From the NCBI GenBank assembly GCA_013076295.1, contig RQOL01000622.1, positions 1-64,000 on the forward strand: 64,000 nt of DNA, read 5' to 3'. The DNA comes from Sanderia malayensis. Taxonomy: Eukaryota; Cnidaria; Scyphozoa; Semaeostomeae; Pelagiidae. Below, one piece after another: positions 11,080 through 22,783 of the stretch. The notes under the pieces were generated by a model. The model was not told where the DNA came from. It saw only the letters and a list, made by a program, of their open reading frames with translations, and searched no databases. The position numbers were made by a program, and so were the translations under genes. Position 1 is the stretch's first letter, and each line of letters begins with the position of its first letter.

Positions 11080-12200
11080 TCTTCGTTCAGTTTTTCAATT
11101 GTTTTCATTGTTGAACCTTCCTATACTGAAGAAAAAAGATTTCGGTAATGTACTTCAGTTCAATGCTACTTGGATAATGAGATTTTCCTTTACTATTATG
11201 ATCACCAACCATATGTATAACTTAATACTTACCATTTCAATCACAATTATCTTATTCTTTTTCCAGTCTTTGTAGTTTGGCAGTTGCCCATTGATCTAAT
11301 TTCGTTTAGATCATTTTCGGTATGTACTTTCAGTTCAATGTTACTTGGATAATAAGGTTCTCCATTACTATCATGTTCATAAAGCATATGTATAACTTAC
11401 TACTTACCATATAAATCACAATTATCTTATTCTTTTTTCAGTATTTGCAGTTTGGCAGTTGCCCTGCCCCTTGATTTTTATTTCGTTTCACACATTTTCG
11501 GTATGTACTTTCAGTTCAATATTACTTGGATAATGAGATTCTCCATTACTATTGTCTTCACTAAACATATGTATAACTTACTACTTACCATTTCAATCAC
11601 AATTATCCTATTCTTTTTCCAGTATTTGCAGTTTGGTAGTTGGCCTGCCCCTTGATTTTTATTTCGTTTCACACACTTTCGGTATGTACTTTCAGTTCAA
11701 TATTGCTTGGATAATGATATTCTCCATTACTATTGTCTTCACTAAGCATATGTATAACTTACTACTTACCATTTCAATCACAATTATCTTATTCTTTTTC
11801 CAGTATTTGCAGTTTGGCAGTTGCCCTGCCCATTGATTTTTTATTTGTTTAGCACATTTTTGGTATGTTACTTTCAGTTCAATGTTACTTGGATAATGAG
11901 GTTCTCCATTACTATAATGTTCATAAAGCATATGTAAACTTACTACTTATACCATTTCAATCACAATTATCTTATTTTCCAGCATTTGCAGTTTGGTAGT
12001 TGGCATTTTATCCTTTTCATTTTTACATTGTTCAGATTTTGGTATGTACTTTTCTTTCAATGTGCTCAGATAATGAAAGTCTCCATTACTTTTATGTTCA
12101 CCAACCATATGTATAACTTACTACTTGCCAATTAAATCACTATTATCTTATTGCTTTTTCACTATTTGCAGTTTAGCAGTTGTCCTTTGATTTTGTATCA
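11080..12200 (+). repeat. Tandem repeat, ~181-bp unit, about six copies, with splice-like signals in each unit
   Basis: The landmark (T/C)AGTATTTGCAGTTTGG recurs at about 11445, 11622, 11803, 11980 and 12165, with a more diverged copy near 11265, giving a period close to 180 bp. Each unit has a pyrimidine-rich TTATTCTTTTTCCAG followed by about 60 bp and then GGTATGTACTTTCAG. This pattern resembles a 3' splice site, a short exon and a 5' splice site. The array ends about 90 bp upstream of the start of the spliced gene at 12292 and is on its sense strand. The ORFs over this array are repeat artefacts. The units may act as alternative 5' untranslated exons or may simply be satellite DNA. Confidence 0.8.
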
Positions 12201-12291
12201 GTACAACTTCATGCAAACATGTTCTGTTTTTCACACACCAATTATCCTTATTAAAGAAAAACAACTATAATTTGTTTGCTTTAAGGTTATT

Positions 12292-12894
12292 ATGGCTTCA
12301 AGGTTTCCGAGTGCAACCAAAAAGCCTGAGCCAGAAAAAAAAATTATAATCTGGCTTGGTGATGAAGCAAAAGTAATTATAGCAAATATATATTCATTCA
12401 TATTTGATCAGTTTTTTTGCACAATTCACAATAATTAATTCATATTTCATGGTTATTGTTTTCGTGGAAAATTCTTTCATTGTTTGCTTTTGTATCCTAG
12501 GAAATAACGTACAAAGACATTTTCAGTTTGAAGAGGGAGTGTGCTGCCCAATTCAAAGAGTTGGGCACCACAAAAAAATTCTCCCTCCATGACAAGGAAG
12601 GGAGAAGACTCCCCGCCAAAGAAATAGTGTAAGTATACCTTCTGTATTTGAAGCTCAGTTGTTCAATTGATATCTTCCAAATATTGCATAATATCCCTTC
12701 ACCAAAAAAAACCTATAACATAATTGTGTATTCACAGATCACAGAAGGAGGCCTTTGTCAAAATTGGCAAAGGCCAAAGAAAGCCAAAACATGAGAAAAA
12801 GGGTGGGAAGTCCACCAAAGAATTCTCTAGAACATTGATGGTGGCCATGCCCACCCAAAGGGCCGCAAAAATTATGCAGGACATGTGTAAATGA
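12292..12894 (+). CDS. Small basic protein, three exons, function unknown
   Basis: Predicted exons 12292-12372, 12501-12628 and 12738-12894 join in frame. Introns have canonical ends (GTAATTATAG...ATCCTAG and GTAAGTATAC...TTCACAG). The product is about 121 residues and very Lys-rich. It starts MASRFPSATKKPEPEKK; the middle (EITYKDIFSLKRECAAQF) looks like a compact alpha/beta domain; the C-terminus is basic (KGQRKPKHEKKGGKS) and ends AAKIMQDMCK. No stop interrupts the spliced frame, and exon composition is distinct from the introns. I do not recognise the family. A poly(A) signal AATAAA lies at 12945, 50 bp after the stop, and a strong stem-loop overlaps the stop codon. It may be a host gene or an accessory gene of Helitron 1 downstream. 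Confidence 0.55.
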
Positions 12895-12926
12895 ATAGTT
12901 TCCTAACGAATTTACACATGTCCTGC
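12876..12926 (+). other. Perfect 17-bp stem-loop over the stop codon
   Basis: The arms 12876-12892 and 12910-12926 are perfect reverse complements (GCAGGACATGTGTAAAT) with a 17-nt loop. The left arm covers the last codons of the small gene and its TGA begins at the arm's edge. It could stabilise or process the transcript 3' end, or be a relic of an inverted duplication. Confidence 0.8.
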
Positions 12927-12944
12927 TTTTGGCCATGCATGAAA

Positions 12945-12950
12945 AATAAA
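12945..12950 (+). promoter_or_regulatory. Poly(A) signal AATAAA
   Basis: A consensus hexamer 50 bp after the TGA of the small spliced gene, followed by A-rich sequence. In this A+T-rich DNA the match alone is weak, but its place after the hairpin fits a short 3' UTR. Confidence 0.4.
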
Positions 12951-14863
12951 AAACTTTAAACCATCATAAAATTACAACTGCTGACATTAACACAAAATAT
13001 TGACTAACATTATCTACTTTTCAAACCCAAAATTTGAAAAACATTTCACATTTTTTTGTTCATGCATGGTCAAAGTTTTATTACTATACTATTTGTTCTC
13101 ATTATATGTTCCAAATGTTCTTATTTATATGTTCCAAATGTTCCAAATTATATGTTCCAGTATTTTTAATATTTAAATCATATTTCTAATAATTCAAAAA
13201 GCTTTATCAGTTATAAATGTTGACATGATTTCGTTGCAAAACCTTTTAACTTAATAACTTACCCAATGCATGGTATTCACTTTCATGAATGCGATGTTGC
13301 AGTTGCACCAGGTAGCGGTGGTCATTTATTCACAGTATGATTCTTTTTTAAGCGATTTTTGCAATCTAAACTCAGAAAATGAGACTGGAGTTAACACATT
13401 TTTAACAGTGAGTCGAAATACTTTATACATACTCTTCAGATGGAAATGATTTAAGAAGATGCAGTTGGACTCTCACCATGCCTTTCCTCAATCTGCTATA
13501 CTCACTGGCTATACTTGACTGGCATGGAATGCTATCGCCGCCATGATGTAATTCAATTTCATGTGCATTTTCTCCCTCCTACCTTTATAACCAATCTGAA
13601 GGACGAAGGGGAATTCCCTTTTCACCATTGCTTTTCACTAACAAGTTTCCCGCCTTTTCTAACACGTGACGTGTATAAACCAATCGTGACAGCTACATAG
13701 TACAATAGAAATCCCGCCTCTAATTATTTGCACAATTAGATTTTGCTTAATTTAATTTAGTGTCCAAATTATCGATAGGTTATAATTAATAATATATGGA
13801 ATTATTTATCACTGAGTAAGTATTATGAATGTTGTTTTTTCCTAACAAGCTATCATTATAAGCTAACAAGCTTCTTTATCGCTATTTCGCTTAATAATGT
13901 CAATAATTTTTCCTCTTCTTTCCATGCTTTTCATGGCAAGAACAGGTTACGTGTTGTTCAGGCATCATATTTTTATTAAATACTTCAAGTTTATAATAAC
14001 TAATATCTTTCTTTTCTTACCATAGTTTTGAAAGACACAAGGCTTGGTAAGAAATGAATTTATTCATTGCAGTTTTTTCTTTTATATACCTCTTTAATTA
14101 TTTGTTTACTTTATAAAAACAGGCCCACTTTGATCGATTTTAAAATAACGGACACCTCTCTTTTACAAACTTCTCTCAATAATTACGAAATGATATTTGT
14201 GTTTTTAAATGATTTGCAAATGTAACCTATGTAAACGACCTACTCTTTACCACGGATAAAAACATCGCTTTTGTTTTATGCATTTGGAATATATGAACAA
14301 ACATTTATGGCGCCGTTTTTAACAAATTTACTCTGTAACCAAATTTGTTGATTTCTTGACAACTGCACTGGATTCAACAGGTTAATTTTCGTTAAGTTTA
14401 CGACTATTCTGATTTCTCTTTTGTTTCTACCCATGGATTTGAAAGACACAAGGCTAGGCTCGGTAAGAAATTTATTATTTCACTACAGTTTTCCTACCTC
14501 GCTGATGTATCTGCCTCTTTAATTGTGTGTTTTTCTTCTAAATAAAGGCCCGCCTAAATCTATTTTAAAATAACGGACACTTCTCTTTCACAAACTCATT
14601 TAGACAATAAACTTATATCTTTGTTTTTTTTTCTCTCTTTCCAAATGAGCCTCTGTACAACAAACTATTTCCTTAATTCAGTGTTTCCTTTATGCATAAT
14701 AAGTATATTAATAACAATTTCTCAATTATTACCTATATATACTTATTTATTACCATTGTTGTTGCTATTAAGACCATTGTCAACAAGCAATAACATTTAC
14801 AATAATTTGGCCTAATTATATATCTCATACTTCATATTTCTCTTTCATACCACAACGTGAACC
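12951..14863. other. Non-coding; contains a duplicated ~170-bp block
   Basis: No convincing coding sequence. A block at 14022-14190 recurs at 14430-14610. Both contain TTTGAAAGACACAAGGCT followed by GGTAAGAAAT, and further on AAATAACGGACAC(C/T)TCTCTTT(T/C). The first copy is preceded by a pyrimidine tract and TAG, so a ~21-nt microexon-like unit is framed by splice signals. The block may belong to the 5' region of Helitron 1, which starts coding at 14864. Confidence 0.5.
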
Positions 14864-17800
14864 ATGCCGCGCAAGGCCAAGAGAAGTATAACCGGCACCA
14901 GGCGTAGAAATCAAGTGCGGGAGAATATGCAGCATCACAGACAGATCAATCAACAGCTTCATCCTCAACAGAGGGAAATGCGGATAACCCACTTGCAGCA
15001 GTCAACGATCTTCAACAAATGCAGCTCGAAAACCGTCAGCTAGAAGCCCCTGAATATCAGCCATTTCCAACACAGTATCCCCTTCCACAGATACAGCCGA
15101 TGGAGATGGACAAGGAACCAGAGCTTCCCATTCTGAACCAAGCGCTTCCCATTCAGAACCAAGAGCTTCCCATTCTCAACCAAGAGCTTCCCATTCTCAA
15201 CCAAGAGCTTCCCATTCAGAACCAAGAGCTTCCCATTCAGAACCAAGAGCTTCCCATTCAGAACCAAGGGCTTCCAGCAGCAGGACAACCTGTAGACATC
15301 GAGATGCAAGATGTAGTTCCAGTACCCGATGAAAATCAGATACCAGAACCAGTTGAAGATCAGCAAATGCAAGTTGAAAACCCTGTCCCCGAGAACAATG
15401 AAGCTGAAAACCTCATCCCCTTCTCCCCATTACCACACCACTTGAATAAAATGATCAGAACATGTATTCATTGTGGTGCAAAGTACTTCAAAGAAGAACA
15501 AAACACAAAAAAACAGTACAACAAATGTTGCATGGGAGGTTTAATTGCTCTGGATCAAATTGAACCACCTCCAGTAAGTGTCATGCATTTATACACTGGT
15601 GATACTGCCGAATCTAAATATTTCTTAAAGCACTTCCGCCAATACAACTCATTGATGGCCATGGCATCATGGAAGGCTAATATTGTACGCCATGCTAGAG
15701 CTGGACCATCAGTTATCACAATTCATGGAAAGGCATATCACATGACAGGTAATTGATACAATATGATTCCAGTCATTATCAATATAACTTATTATTCATT
15801 TATGCTGGCTACAGTTGAATTTTTATTTACCTAACTTATGCTTTGCATCATTAACAGGTGTAACAGAGACAGACAGATCCAGAAAATACGCAGAACTTTA
15901 CATCATGGACACGCAACAAGCATTGCAGGAACGGCAAAACACTGCAAGAGAACAACGTCTTGATTTGGACATTGTTGCACTTCTCCAAAATGAATTAATG
16001 GCAGTCAATCGATTTGCACAACATTATCGAAGCATGGGTGAAATATTGGAGGAACAGCGGCAGCAAGCTATTGCAAACAATCAGCCTTTTCCGACATTCA
16101 AAATGATTATAACAGGTCGCCCACAACAAGATCGCAGATACGATAATCCTACTGCCAGAGAAATTGCAGCTATATACACAGTACAGAATGGAGGTGCACC
16201 GAATCCTGATGATAGAGAATTGCAGATTCAAACAAGACGCGGAGATCTTATGAAGATATACGCAACAAATTCTATTGCCGATCCTCTCACGTATCCATTG
16301 ATTTTCTTTCATGGTGACAGAGGTTACAGTTTGGACCTTCAACGATTGCCGACAGCACACGTAGCGGTGAACACCACAACAATCGTAACCGTCGTACCAG
16401 ACTAACCCTCGCTGAATACTATTTATACAGAATCCAGGTCAGGGATGCATTCTCAGCCATCCACATTGCATCACTTCTATTTCAACAGTATCTGGTAGAT
16501 GCATATACGAAGATAGAAGGCAATAAACTGCACTGGATTATGAATAATCAACGTCAGCTTCGTGTTGACACTTATCGAGGCTGATGGATCATCTCCACAG
16601 AAGAGCTGAAATCGAAAACCAGATGGCCAGGGCTAAATCCGAATCAGCCCATACATATCGATGTTGGCCGTGTTATCATTCTACCGTCATCCTTTCCAGG
16701 CAGCCAAAGAAACATGTATCAACATTTTCAAGACGCAATGACAATCGTAAGAAAGTATGGCAAGCCAGACATCTTCCTCACAATGACTGCCAATCCTAAA
16801 TGGAAGGAGATTGAAGAAAATTCATCCGTATCAGACGGCCAATGATCGACCGGACATTGTCACACGAGTATTTCAACTGAAACTCAAAGAACTACTCGAA
16901 GACATACTACACAACAACATTCTTGGACATGTGACTGCACATGTGTATGTCATAGAATTTCAGAAGAGAGGATTGCCACACGCACACATGATCCTGTTTC
17001 TTTCACAAGCTGATAAACCACGAACACCACAACAGGTAATATTTGCAAATACTAATAATTCTTTCTCATTTTAAATTTCTATCCAATGCACAATACAACT
17101 GTTCTGTACGTCATTTCTATTATAAAATCGTTAATTATTGCATTCGTTATCAGGTGGATCAACTCATATCAGCAGAGATTCCAGACCCTGAGGATGCAAA
17201 ATACCACAAGTTGGTCTTAAAGCACATGACACATGGACCCTGTGGAAATTTAAATCCTCAGTGCGTGTGCATGGAAAACAACAAATGCAAAAAGCACTTT
17301 CCAAAAGAACAAGTTGCTGAAACTCAAATTAATGTCAACGGCTATCCTCTCTACAGACGACGCTGTCTCCATCCAGTCAATGTACATGATCGCATTTTGG
17401 ATGATACTTGGGTAGTGCCCACAACAGACACCTAATCATCAAATATCAGTGTCATATCAACGTGGAAATATGCAGTACTGTAAAAAGTGTCAAGTACACT
17501 TTCAAATATATCCACAAAGGACATGATATGGCACATGTTGAAATTCTTGAGGAAAATCAACAGCAAGTACCTCAAGACATTGAACACGACGAGGTGCGCC
17601 AATACATCAATGCAAGATATATTGGACCACATGAAGCTGTCTATCGGCTTATGCAGTTCCCCACGCACGACAAGAGCCACATAGTCAAACGGCTTTCTGT
17701 TCATCTACCATTTGAGCAACAAGTCATCTTTCATGACAATGATAACGAACAAAGACTGAACAACATTGGTGATAGAACAACACTTACAGCATGGTTTGAA

Positions 17801-18403
17801 CTTAACCAGCAAGATCCAGCTGCACATCAGTACCTCTATCATGAGATACCAGAGCATTATGTCTTCCAGGAGCGTTCAAAAACATGGACAGCCAGACAAC
17901 GAAGAACAATGCCAATCATTGGTAGAGTAAATCAAGTGCAGCCTAGACCTTGCGAGCAAAAATTTGCACTCAGACTTTTGCTATTGCATCAACGAGGTGC
18001 TACTTCATTTGAAGACCTTCGCACGGTAGAAGGTAATCTATGTGACTCCTTCAAAGATGCAGCATTAGCTCTAGGGTTATTAGAAGATGATGCCGAAATC
18101 ACACGTTGCCTTGATGAAGCTGCCATCTTCCATATGCCTTCACAACTCAGACAGTTGTTTGCATCATTGCTACTCTTTCAAACGCCATCAGACATCAGAA
18201 CACTCTTCAACGCCTTCAAAGAAGCAATGAGTGAAGACTTTGTCAGACGTGATCAACTCGACAATCCAGACATAACCTTCAAGACAGACACATGTATCAA
18301 TGTCTACATGATATTGACAACAATTTGAAGGTTCATGGTTTGTCCATCACGAATTACGATCACCTTCCTCAGCTACCGGCCGACTTTGTCATCCCAGAAC
18401 AAG
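14864..18403 (+). pseudogene. Helitron 1 replication initiator (Rep) half, frameshifted, three introns
   Basis: This encodes the HUH-type rolling-circle initiator of a Helitron. The start at 14864 (MPRKAKRSITGTRRR) is in a different frame from the rest, so a frameshift lies near 14905. A Gln/Pro-rich stretch with a seven-residue repeat (PIQNQEL) covers 15120-15280. Helitron-like N-terminal sequence follows (ELYIMDTQQAL, PLTYPLIFFHGDRGYSLD). The HUH motif is in VIEFQKRGLPHAHMILFL (about 16955-17005). The two-tyrosine motif is in VKYTFKYIHKGHD (about 17485-17525). Canonical introns are at 15749-15857, 17036-17153 and 18404-18500, and splicing restores conserved phrases across each. Stops or shifts near 14905, 16380, 16583, 16660, 16825 and 17430 break the gene. 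It is continuous with the helicase half. Confidence 0.85.
15121..15275 (+). repeat. 21-bp tandem repeat coding PIQNQEL heptads
   Basis: Seven to eight units of GAGCTTCCCATTCAGAACCAA, with AGAACC/TCAACC and ATTCTG variants, inside the N-terminal tail of Helitron 1 Rep. The period is a multiple of three, so the frame is kept. Confidence 0.9.
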
Positions 18404-18500
18404 GTGATTTACAACTTACCATGATGATATTCACTGTAATAATTTAGCCAATAATATATAATTCTATTTCTACCAAATAAACTATTGTTTATGTTTTCAG

Positions 18501-20056
18501 AGGAAGATCACATGGATGTTGAACATGAAAGAGAGCAAGGAGAACAAATGCACGCTGCCTTGAATCCAGAACAACGAGTTGTTTACACAGCCATTATTCA
18601 AGCAATTGAAGCGCAATCAGAGCAGAACTGTCACTTTCTCGACGGACCAGCTGGCACAGGGAAAACATTTCTCTATAACACGTTGGTTCGTAATCTTCAT
18701 GCATCTGGACACAAAGTTCAGTGTATGGCTTGGTCAGGAATTGCAGCAACACTGCTTATCAATGGCAGAACATCGCATTCGCAATTCCAAATTCCAATAC
18801 CATTGAAGCTGGAATCAACATGCAATGTCAAGAGACAGAGCCAAAGAGCACAAGTTTGCGTGAAACAACCCTGTTCATATGGGATGAAGCTTCAATGATA
18901 CCAGCATTGGCATTACAAGCAGTTGACAGACTGCTTCGGGATATCACAAGAGTTGAAAAGCCATTTGGTGGCAAATTCATGTTGCTTGGTGGCGATTTCA
19001 GACAAGTTCTACCTGTTGTCCCCAAAGCAGGAAGAGAAAAATCGTATCAGAGAGTCTTAAATCATATCAAATCAGTGATTTGTGGGCACAGTTTCAACAA
19101 CATCGCCTGCACACAAACATGAGAGCTGTCAAGATGAATCTACAGAGAATTCTCAGAATGGCTTCTAAGACTCGGCAACAAACAAGAACCACATGATGCA
19201 CTTGACAATATCACTTTGCCACATCAAATATGCACATCTTCGCAAGAGGAAATGCTCAACTTCATTTATCCCCAGCCTAATACACCACAGTCCCACCTCA
19301 TGCTGGATCCGGTAACCATGTCAGAACGTTGTTGTCTTACCCCAAAGAATGACTTCTCACATCAAATCAATGACATCATTCTGGAAAGACTACAGACTCC
19401 TGACAGAACATACTACAGCACAGACAGTGTGATAACAGAGGATCCAGATGAGGAGGCGGCATATCCAATTGAGTTTATCAACAATCTAACTCCTAACGGA
19501 ATGCCATTACATCGACTTAGACTCAAGGTATAATTTTCTTATATGTACTAATTATACATTAATTTACACTTATTTTAAATAATAATAATGGTCATCCGAT
19601 GATACACATCGTAATCTCGAACATTCCTTATTTAAGGTTGGTGCAACAATCATTCTTCTGAGGAATCTAAATCCAAAGAAAGGTCTTTGCAATGGCACAA
19701 GACTCATTGTACGCCATCTCCGACGTAACGTGATCACAGCAGAGATCATCACGAAGGAACACAGAGGCCAGCAGGTCATGATTCCCAGAATAACATTGTC
19801 AACACAAGACACGGAGATGCCGTTCAACATCAAGCGACGGCAATTTCCAGTCAGACTAGCATACTGCCTTACTATCAACAAGGCACAGGGACAATCTCTC
19901 AGGTATGTTGGTTTGTATTTACCTGAGCCCGTGTTCACACATGGTCAGTTATATGTGGCCATGTCAAGAGCAACATCATTTGACGGGCTCAAAGTATTCC
20001 TCCCAGAGGAAGCACACAGGAACACAAAAAACATTGTCTTCCAAGAAGTCCTGTAA
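18501..20056 (+). pseudogene. Helitron 1 PIF1-family helicase half, frameshifted, one intron
   Basis: This is the SF1B helicase domain of the Helitron. Walker A is FLDGPAGTGKTF (about 18640). Walker B is TLFIWDEASMIP (about 18868) in another frame, so a shift lies near 18780. Further motifs are LLGGDFRQVLPVVP (about 18985), YCLTINKAQGQSL (about 19865) and LYVAMSRATSFDGLKVF (about 19950). A 109-bp intron at 19528-19636 splices LRLK to VGATIILLRNLNPKKG in frame. Another shift or deletion lies near 19110. The reading ends with TAA at 20056. The 3' terminus (hairpin plus CTRR) was not identified with confidence downstream. Confidence 0.85.
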
Positions 20057-22059
20057 AGGTCTTCACAAACTTTTGAGCATAAATTGCGTTGCTCACAGAG
20101 GGTGTCAGTCTACCAAAATGCACACACACAAAATACGGGGCTCAGATTGTGGTTCTAGCGGATCGGCATTGCACTACAGTGTGATGTTCCTGTTGTGATA
20201 TCAGCACAACACTCAGAAAGCAAAGCCGTAAAAAGCTTTGAACATTGCTGGTTTGCCACGCCACTCCAGTCAATAAGATCCGCCAAGAACGATCCGGACA
20301 CTTTCACAACACTCCAGTGTCCGGGGTGTTCGCCAACAGCAACAACACGATCTGGGTCCTCGGTAGCACCCGTATCAGAAGAGATATGCTTTGCCATGCT
20401 CTCCGATATTGCCTATGGGAGTATGGCTTTCTTTTCTCTGTGAAAACTGCAATCTGTCCATTAACCATAACTGTTTTAACAATAATTAGCATTGGATTAC
20501 CTTCCTCTCAACCAATTAACTCATTTACTTATTCATTATAACAATATAGATGACCCGATATTTTTAGTATTCCAAATTTAAATTGCAGTTTTCATGAACA
20601 AGGAAACCTCGAACAAAGGTTACCCCTTGAAGTTGGTGTTCGAGCTTTAAACTAATGTAACCGGCAATCTTCTTTTTACTACTACCAAACTTAATGGTGA
20701 AAACGCATTAATATGTGTCACGCGATATGAATTCCTATTGAACAATGCTGTCGACATTGCTGAACACTCCACATGATGAAGAAATCAATACTATTTACAG
20801 ACGGGACAAATTATCTCTCATTCATGTTCACTATTCCATTATATAAAACATGAACATTAAATGGACATCAGAAGTATGTGTACATATTTATTCATGCATG
20901 TTAAAGCTCATGTTTACCTTTATGAAATTGTATGCCAAAAGTTTTTTATAGTTGTGTGTAGCACATAGTTTAAGCTAGCATGAATGATACTTACTTTTTA
21001 CCGTTTATGTACTAATACATTATATGCAAAAACAATGCAGGATTAATCTACTCTCTTCTAATTTACTGAGCTTCATCAATGTGCGTTCTTAATGAGATGC
21101 ATTTCTGCTCTTCTTCACCAAAAATAACCCTTTATCCGCCATTGAAACGAGGTCGTTGAAAAACTTTGGCCTCTTTTCCATCAATGCTCAACGATAACTT
21201 TTGAAAATGAATTTGAAACAGCTTGGCTTTGCATCACAAAAAGATCATCAAACAGGACAACTTATAATTGGGAAACTATTTCCAAATTTACAGGGGACAT
21301 TTTCAATGTATGTTACAGGTAATACACTTATACTTGATTTTTAACTTATTCCCAATTCAATTTCATCAAATTGTTAAACCATCTTAATTTTGGTTAGGCC
21401 ATGAAAACTTTACTATTGCAACGAAATCGAAAATTTTGATTACTTATTTTATACCTTTATAGTTTATTTGCTTCCAAAATAGATTGTTGATGCCCTGACT
21501 ACATGTGCCTCCCAGTGTTAGCTTGGATTTAAAATAATTCTTGAAGTATTTACCAATTCATTGATTCCTTTTGTTCATTGCCTCCATGTATGTGTCACAA
21601 GAAAATTATATTGACATCCTCATCAAACTATTGTTATTTTCAATACTGATGATGAATGAAGCATTCATAGACCAGTGGAAGATGATTTTCACTCGGTTTG
21701 CATTTCAAACATTTTTTTTTCATCTATTCCGCAAGGGCTATTGATGAATATGGCTGCAAAACTATCATGTTGTCCTATAACTATCATATTGTCATTTCAT
21801 TGATTAATAATTCTTCCTTTTTCCTATATGATTCTTAGTGAAACAAATACTGAAGTGATTAGCCGAAGCTGTCAATGTCACTAATACTTGCTATTCACAC
21901 CATGTACAAATGTCAAATGACTGAAACAAACATTTACTACACTATGCATGAAAAGTCAATGGAATCCTTGAAAAACTCATGAAAGGAGAATTCTGTTTAT
22001 GTAAGGTTCTATCACATTGTAATTTAATTAGCTTTTGTGTCATGTTATTGCCTCATAGA
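20057..22059. other. No gene recognised; 3' side of Helitron 1 and A+T-rich spacer
   Basis: Possible short coding-like patches to 20440 have no recognisable motifs. The rest to 22059 is A+T-rich without repeats of note. The 3' end of Helitron 1 should lie in the first few hundred bases, but no hairpin followed by CTRR-T stood out. Confidence 0.4.
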
Positions 22060-22783
22060 CTGATCTGGGAGCGCAGTGAGCTCAGCTATTGTACGTGGGG
22101 TTGAAAGGGGCATGACCGTAAGCGAATGCAGCGCACGACGTGCGCCCTATCAGTCAATGTTTCTTGATAATAGATAGACAGGCGAGCGTAGCGAGCTAAC
22201 CCATTGTACGTGGGGTTGAAAGGGGCATAAGCGAAGCGAATGCAGCGCACGAAGTGAGCCCTATCAGTCAATGTTTCTTGATAATAGATAGACAGGCGAG
22301 CGCAGCGAGCTAACCCATTGTACGTGGGGTTGAAAGGGCCATGAGCGAAGCGAATGCAGCGCACGAAGTGAGCCCTATCAGTCAATGTTTCTTGATAATA
22401 GATAGACAGGCGAGTGCAGCGAGCTAACCCATTGTACGTGGGGTTGAAAGAGGCATGAGTGAAGCGAATGCAGCGCACGAAGTGCACTCTATCAGTCAAT
22501 ATTTCTTAATAATAGATAGACAGGCGAGCGCAGCGAGCTAACCCATTGTACGTGGGGTTGAAAGGGGCATGAGTGAAGCGAATGCAGCGCACAAAGCGCG
22601 CTCTATCAGTCAATGTTTCTTAATAATAGATAGACAGGCGAGCGCAGCGAGCTAACCCATTGTACGTGGGGTTGAAAGGGGCATGAGCGTAAGCGAATGC
22701 AGCGCACAAATTGTGCCAACCAGATTAAGCTTTTTTTACTTGACGGGCTGGGGCGAACGAGCGAAGCGAGTGATGACCCCTAG
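22060..22783 (+). mobile_element. Satellite array II ending in a Helitron-type 3' end (CTAG)
   Basis: About 5.5 units with landmark TGTACGTGGGGTTG at 22090, 22205, 22319, 22433, 22547 and 22661, a period of 114 bp. The last unit passes into ACCAGATTAAGCTTTTTTTA, CTTGACGGGCTGGGGCGAAC and then GATGACCCCTAG, ending at 22783. The same end closes copy C at 30448. The GGGG...CCCC pair can form a stem just before CTAG. The left border (about 22060) is within a unit, so the 5' part of this element is missing or not recognised. Copy B begins at the very next base. Confidence 0.75.

Noticed and set aside
11452..11836. Two repeat-derived ORFs with hydrophobic peptides
   Set aside because: They lie inside the 181-bp tandem repeat and repeat the same peptide.
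22086..22499. 137-codon ORF on the minus strand
   Set aside because: Same satellite artefact as at 30.7 kb.
22060..22783. CRISPR-like direct repeats
   Set aside because: Units are contiguous 114-bp satellites without unique spacers, in a eukaryotic transposon context.
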